Source: Lachnospiraceae bacterium
GTDB taxonomy: Bacteria; Bacillota; Clostridia; Lachnospirales; Lachnospiraceae
Length of the DNA: 9,038 bases
Direction of reading: 5' to 3'
NCBI GenBank assembly: GCA_003446735.1
Contig: DMCJ01000139.1
Location: 1-9,038, forward strand
Below the pieces are notes generated by a model that searched no databases, was not told the origin of the DNA, and saw only the letters and a list, made by a program, of their open reading frames with translations. The position numbers and the translations under genes are program-made. The first letter of the stretch is position 1. Each line of letters starts with the position of its first letter. This document shows, in pieces, positions 5,691 to 9,038 of this stretch.

Positions 5691-5769
5691 GGCAACGCTT
5701 GTAGTTCGCACAAGCGAGGCAACGCGAGCAGTCCGCGCAAGCGGAATGCGAGTAGTTGGCGCATATTGA
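5691..5769 (+). repeat. Degenerate 27-nt tandem repeat units with small hairpins
   Basis: Unit 1 (5691-5717) and unit 2 (5718-5744) both start GGCAACGC and end CAAGCG plus one base. A shorter diverged third unit follows (5743-5769, GGAATGCGAGTAGTTGGCGC). Each of the first two ends in a four-base-loop hairpin: TCGC-ACAA-GCGA (5706-5717) and TCCGC-GCAA-GCGGA (5732-5745), the latter with a GNRA-type loop. The reverse complement of the same unit, GCTTGYGCGAACTACAAGCG, is the left outer arm at 5512, so four related copies exist, one inverted. Confidence 0.75.
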
Positions 5770-5778
5770 TTTTTTTTT
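5746..5778 (+). terminator. Possible weak terminator with a T9 tract ahead of the hybrid regulator gene
   Basis: ATGCG (5746-5750) pairs with CGCAT (5760-5764), 5 bp with a 9-nt loop. A run of nine T (5770-5778) follows after 5 nt. The stem is short, so termination may be partial. It would stop any transcript that reads through the palindromic element before the gene at 5804. Confidence 0.4.
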
Positions 5779-5803
5779 CAAAACATGTAAAAATGTTAAA
5801 GAT

Positions 5804-7360
5804 ATGAAAGAGATCACCAAAACCGTTTTAAACAAAACATTTGCAAAGACTGCGCTTCTCGGCCTTCTCCTTATCCCCGCATTTATTTTCGTTTACGATG
5901 CAGGCATGATAGAAGGGGGAAGCAGTGTCCTTATCATAAGCTGCATCATCACCGGTGCATGTTCCTTATTTCCCACACTTGTTCAGAAGGTATCCTATAA
6001 CGAGCTTACCGCGGGATTTTATATCTTATTATCGCATAGTATAATCCTTACCATAGTTGCTTATCTTATGGGTATAATGCCGGCAGTAAGGCTTCTTTTA
6101 TTTGTCCCCGTTATCGTGAGCCTTTTATATCATCACAGGGATCTTACCTTCGGACTGTCCATCCTTACATTGATAGCGCTCATCCTTATCGAGCTTAATA
6201 TCTTAAGAAATGAATATTCGACCGTAACGGAGTTTTCGACATACATCAGGGAAGTGTATCTTTATCTTTTAAAGGAAGGAACGGTTTATGCGGTTATCCT
6301 TCTTATCATAATAATCGAAGCCGGTGCTTCTCAGAGGATGAGAGAAGAGCTTGAAAGGAAATTAAAGGAGCTTCCGAGGACCTATGTCAGGGATTATGAA
6401 AAAGAAGACGACGATGAGAATGCATTTTTCAAGAATCAGAAATTCTTTGATGTGGAATATCTGTTTTCAGAGATCGAAAAGGATATGATCAGTCTTATCG
6501 GAGACAGGGATAAGACATTCACGCTTGAGATAGACGAAGATCTTCCGATAATGCTGCTTGCCAATGCCGATAAGATAAAGGAAGCGGTATCCTGTATATG
6601 TTCGGATCTTCTTATGTATCACAGAAGAGGAAGCGTCAAATTAAATGTGGGCTTTGATAAGAATGCAAGTCCCGTTAAAGGTCAGATGTTAAAGCTTGAG
6701 ATCTTTATAAGCTCTAACTCCGATATCGCGGCGGTAGGATATAATAAAAAAGTCTTAGGTGCTTATATAACCAAGCAGATCGTTGAAAAGCTCTCCGGTT
6801 CTTTTGAGGATCATTCCACGGAGCAGGAGATAGCTTATCGCTTAAATGTATTTGCCAAGATAGAAAGCGCGATAAGCATAAGAGAAAGAAGAGAGAAAAA
6901 CGAACTTGCTCTTCGTGAAGCCGGAAGGGATCCCAAGGTTGCCGGAAGAAAAGAATTTGATGAAAATACCAGGATCCTGATTACCGATGACAATAAGGAA
7001 GTATGCAAGCTCCTAGATGCCGTTTTATCGGGAATGGGAGCTAAGTGTACCATTGCCGAGAGCGGAAACGAAGCGCTGTTTCTTTTATCCAAAGAAAAAT
7101 ATGATATGATGTTCATAGATCAGATGATGCCCGATAAGAGCGGCGAGGAGACGGTAAGAGAACTGCGTTCGAGTAAGGATAATGCAAATATCCATATTCC
7201 CGTTGTCCTCTTAAGCGTTAATGTTAACGATGAGGCCATGATCCAGTACAAAGCTGCGGGATTTAATGACTGTATCCAAAAGCCGATGAGGGAAGCGGAT
7301 ATAAGGATGAAGGCTCAGGAATACCTCGTAGTGGGATTAAGAGGAGGCACAGATGACTGA
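5804..7360 (+). CDS. Membrane-anchored degenerate histidine kinase fused to a receiver domain
   Basis: The protein has 518 residues if begun at ATG 5804. An in-frame TTG at 5756 would add 16 residues but lies before the T9 tract, so ATG is preferred; neither has a clear ribosome site. Six hydrophobic spans occupy about 14-176. Residues about 214-352 resemble a histidine-kinase ATPase domain (ADKIKEAVSCICSDLLMYHR; VLGAYITKQIVEKLSGSFED). However, the N-box Asn is Asp268, no DxGxG box is seen, and no histidine lies between the last span and residue 273, so there is no phosphoacceptor His. The C-terminal receiver (about 388-510) looks complete: acidic pair Asp395/Asp396, phosphoacceptor Asp439 in FIDQMMP, Ser471 and Lys493 in QKPM. 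It probably acts as a pseudokinase scaffold whose receiver is phosphorylated by another kinase (inference). No DNA-binding or enzymatic output domain is present. The next gene overlaps its end by 8 nt. Confidence 0.85.
   Translation: MKEITKTVLNKTFAKTALLGLLLIPAFIFVYDAGMIEGGSSVLIISCIITGACSLFPTLVQKVSYNELTAGFYILLSHSIILTIVAYLMGIMPAVRLLLFVPVIVSLLYHHRDLTFGLSILTLIALILIELNILRNEYSTVTEFSTYIREVYLYLLKEGTVYAVILLIIIIEAGASQRMREELERKLKELPRTYVRDYEKEDDDENAFFKNQKFFDVEYLFSEIEKDMISLIGDRDKTFTLEIDEDLPIMLLANADKIKEAVSCICSDLLMYHRRGSVKLNVGFDKNASPVKGQMLKLEIFISSNSDIAAVGYNKKVLGAYITKQIVEKLSGSFEDHSTEQEIAYRLNVFAKIESAISIRERREKNELALREAGRDPKVAGRKEFDENTRILITDDNKEVCKLLDAVLSGMGAKCTIAESGNEALFLLSKEKYDMMFIDQMMPDKSGEETVRELRSSKDNANIHIPVVLLSVNVNDEAMIQYKAAGFNDCIQKPMREADIRMKAQEYLVVGLRGGTDD
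7341..7347 (+). promoter_or_regulatory. Strong ribosome binding site fixing the start of the polytopic membrane protein gene
   Basis: GAGGAGG lies 5 nt before ATG 7353, inside the last codons of the receiver gene. It is the best Shine-Dalgarno match near the junction and decides the start of the overlapping downstream gene. Confidence 0.85.
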
Positions 7361-9038
7361 TCTTACCGCAGGGGAATGCATATGGTACAGTTATGATAAG
7401 CAGGTTGACATCCTGCTTTTCTATGTCATGCTCGGTTTTATCGGAGCTTTGTTTTTTCTGCTTTTTTACTTAAGGTCAAAAAGAAATAAGGATGTTTCGG
7501 CTAAAAGCGCAGTCTGTGATCCTGCCTTAGAGGGCGTATCTTCTTATATGAAGGATATGTATGATAACAGGGTTTCTTTCCACTTATTCGGTATCCTTCA
7601 GCTTATTTTAGCTTTTTCATATCTTAGGTTTTACACGTTTTCCTACCTCTATCACGAAGCACCGGACGATGCCGGAAATGTGATGCAGCTTTTCTATTCG
7701 GGAAGATGGAAAGCATGCTGCTTTTTATTATGCGGCATCTTTGCTTTATGGGTGATCTATCTTTATGCGATAAAGAGGGAAAAAGGCATATATCTGCCGA
7801 CACTGATAACTCTTGGCGCGACCGGCGCGATGAGAACGCCGGACGGGTTACTTAGCGTCGACTTTTTCCATAACGGAGAGATATCACTCCCGATGCAGCA
7901 GCTTTTATCATTCGGAAAGATGCCCTATAACGGACTTGATCCGATCCATGGCCTTTGTGATTATTATTTCGGACTTATAAACCATATCTTTTTTGATGAT
8001 ACATATTTTGCGCTCTCGGCCGCAAAAGTTGCCGGCGAGATGTTCATAGCCATGGCTTTTGCTCTTGCGATCGGACTTTTATATAAAGATGAGAAGTATC
8101 TTGAAAGAGAAAAGAGCCTTCTTCTTATTTATGTATTTATGCCTTTTATCGTTGAGCGGATGGGCCTCAGGTATGTATTTTTTATTCTCGGGTTTATCAT
8201 ACTTAGCTCAAGGAAAATAAGAGAAGATAAATATCTGTATGTCTTTTTATATACGCTTTTATGCATATGTGCGATACTCTGGAACGTATCATTGGGAGCG
8301 GCATTTTCGATCGCATTCCTTCCCGGAGCACTTAAAAGGATATGGGAGATAATACTTTTCCTTAAGGATTTTGGAAGCCGGACAAAAAAGGAGCGCATCC
8401 TTCGCATAACAGGTGCGCTAATCATGCTTATAAGCGTTATCGCTTTTCTTCCCGCATTTATAAAGATCATCGGATTCTTAAAGGAAAACAGCGCTCATAC
8501 GCTTGAAGTAAACGGTAATATGATGTTCGGAGCCGACTTTAAATTCTTTGCGACGTTCGGCATTTTTATCCCGATCATGATCCTGTTTTTTGAAGGGCTT
8601 ATATATGAAAAGACGGAGAGGTTTATAAGCGTACTTCTTTCAATGCTTGTTCTTGTAAACTATGCCTGCGTCCGTTATGATGAAGGAGAGAGGCTTTTAG
8701 TCCTTGCCGTTTTCTTTATCTTCTTTGTATTTCTTACGGCCGAAGGTATTTTCTCAGGCAGTTTTAAGATCATTAAGAATAAAGAGAAGGAAAAGAAGTG
8801 CGCGGGGTTTTTTGTCATAACAGGTACATTCGCATTATTGTACTTAACCTCATTTTCCATAAATTACTTCCCGTTTATAAGGTACGGGATGAGAAGGCAG
8901 GAGATCCCCTATGAAGTAGTATATGAGATTACGGGAGATAGTAAGGAAAAACAGGATGATCCGATAAACGGTTCAGGTAAAGAAGCCGGGATCATGGACA
9001 GAGTGGTATATGTATCCGGCGACAGTGTCGGAATGCCT
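7353..9038 (+). CDS. Large polytopic membrane protein, GT-C glycosyltransferase-like (3' end beyond the window)
   Basis: The frame is open from ATG 7353 to the window edge (562 codons, no stop), so the gene is incomplete. GAGGAGG 5 nt upstream sets the start, and the first 8 nt overlap the preceding gene. About 11-12 hydrophobic spans are visible, around residues 19-42, 75-95, 122-140, 219-242, 254-280, 293-320, 349-372, 396-420, 423-440, 447-465 and 482-505. The loop after the early spans reads DFFHNGEISLPMQQLLSFGK (from 170), then MPYNGLDPIHGL, with acidic Asp170/Glu176 and His199-Gly200. This resembles the first extracytoplasmic loop of GT-C enzymes, which use lipid-linked sugars (acidic residue, then GxxPYxDxxxxHG). 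The part after residue 505 is hydrophilic (QEIPYEVVYE onward) and may begin an extracytoplasmic domain. The GT-C call is tentative; an uncharacterised membrane protein is the alternative. Confidence 0.75.
   Translation, partial: MTDLTAGECIWYSYDKQVDILLFYVMLGFIGALFFLLFYLRSKRNKDVSAKSAVCDPALEGVSSYMKDMYDNRVSFHLFGILQLILAFSYLRFYTFSYLYHEAPDDAGNVMQLFYSGRWKACCFLLCGIFALWVIYLYAIKREKGIYLPTLITLGATGAMRTPDGLLSVDFFHNGEISLPMQQLLSFGKMPYNGLDPIHGLCDYYFGLINHIFFDDTYFALSAAKVAGEMFIAMAFALAIGLLYKDEKYLEREKSLLLIYVFMPFIVERMGLRYVFFILGFIILSSRKIREDKYLYVFLYTLLCICAILWNVSLGAAFSIAFLPGALKRIWEIILFLKDFGSRTKKERILRITGALIMLISVIAFLPAFIKIIGFLKENSAHTLEVNGNMMFGADFKFFATFGIFIPIMILFFEGLIYEKTERFISVLLSMLVLVNYACVRYDEGERLLVLAVFFIFFVFLTAEGIFSGSFKIIKNKEKEKKCAGFFVITGTFALLYLTSFSINYFPFIRYGMRRQEIPYEVVYEITGDSKEKQDDPINGSGKEAGIMDRVVYVSGDSVGMP

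Larger units (their letters stand above)
5512..5715. repeat. Composite palindromic element (outer inverted repeat enclosing three hairpins)
   Basis: Outer arms 5512-5535 and 5692-5715 are complementary at 23 of 24 positions (only C5517/A5710 fails); the inner 18 bp are perfect, starting GCGAACTACAAGCGTTGC. Directly inside lie a 22-bp perfect inverted repeat (5536-5601), a small hairpin CGCG-CCAG-CGCG (5606-5617) and a 34-bp hairpin (5619-5689), then 2 nt before the right outer arm. RNA or single-stranded DNA could therefore fold into a four-way junction with almost no unpaired bases. The left arm shares its first 3 nt with the tRNA 3' end. No protein gene is supported here. It may be a mobile or REP-like palindromic element, or a structured RNA; I do not recognise a named family. 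Confidence 0.85.

Noticed and set aside
5512..5715. Insertion sequence with terminal inverted repeats
   Set aside because: There is no transposase gene inside (about 200 bp only) and no clear target-site duplication flanks the arms; a non-autonomous element remains possible.
5691..5769. 27-nt tandem units considered as a CRISPR array
   Set aside because: The units are contiguous without spacers and diverge from one another; there are no cas genes nearby.
5473..5835. Overlapping open frames of 98 aa (+) and 108 aa (-) across the tRNA and palindromes
   Set aside because: They run through the tRNA and inverted repeats, lack ribosome sites, and their repeated Cys/Arg-rich peptides simply mirror the DNA repeats.
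8129..8860. Minus-strand open frames of 113 and 61 aa
   Set aside because: They are antisense shadows of the long + strand membrane protein frame, which has a strong ribosome site and consistent hydrophobic spans.

Overview
The window looks like chromosomal DNA of a low-to-mid GC Firmicute, most likely class Clostridia and probably family Lachnospiraceae. The reasons are strong AGGAGG-type ribosome sites, a CysE of Gram-positive type, Mini-RNase III (MrnC) next to cysS, frequent AGG/AGA and ATA codons, and a DUF4349 lipoprotein. The family-level placement is inference. All genes read on the + strand.

Region 1 (1-5335) is a compact seven-gene run. After a 5' region with nested inverted repeats and a sigma70-type promoter (130-157) come a DUF4349 membrane lipoprotein, a small protein of unknown function, cysE, cysS, mrnC, rlmB and a 102-residue coiled-coil protein. 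Spacing is very tight (2, 11, 9, -16, 6 and 31 nt). The order cysE-cysS-mrnC-rlmB is a well-known Firmicute arrangement joining cysteine synthesis, Cys-tRNA charging, 23S rRNA maturation (MrnC) and 23S rRNA 2'-O-methylation (RlmB). A GC-rich intragenic hairpin (1430-1458) lies in the small gene ahead of cysE.

Region 2 (5332-5803) is the most unusual part. A consensus promoter overlaps the last stop codon and drives a tRNA-Thr(GGT) gene. Its leader starts with a hairpin at the predicted transcription start and carries a 27-nt imperfect direct repeat that duplicates the 5' end of the tRNA. The tRNA has C instead of the nearly universal U at T-loop position 55. Beginning in its last three bases is an element of about 200 bp made of nested inverted repeats: an outer 24-bp stem enclosing a 22-bp perfect inverted repeat (also a bidirectional terminator), a small CGCG hairpin and a 34-bp hairpin. 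This could fold as a compact four-way junction. It is followed by degenerate 27-nt repeat units with four-base-loop hairpins and a T9 tract.

Region 3 (5804-9038) holds two overlapping genes. The first is a six-span membrane protein fused to a degenerate histidine-kinase ATPase module (no phosphoacceptor His, altered N box) and an intact-looking receiver domain. The second, truncated by the window edge, is a large polytopic membrane protein with GT-C glycosyltransferase-like features. The 8-nt overlap and a strong internal ribosome site suggest co-expression.
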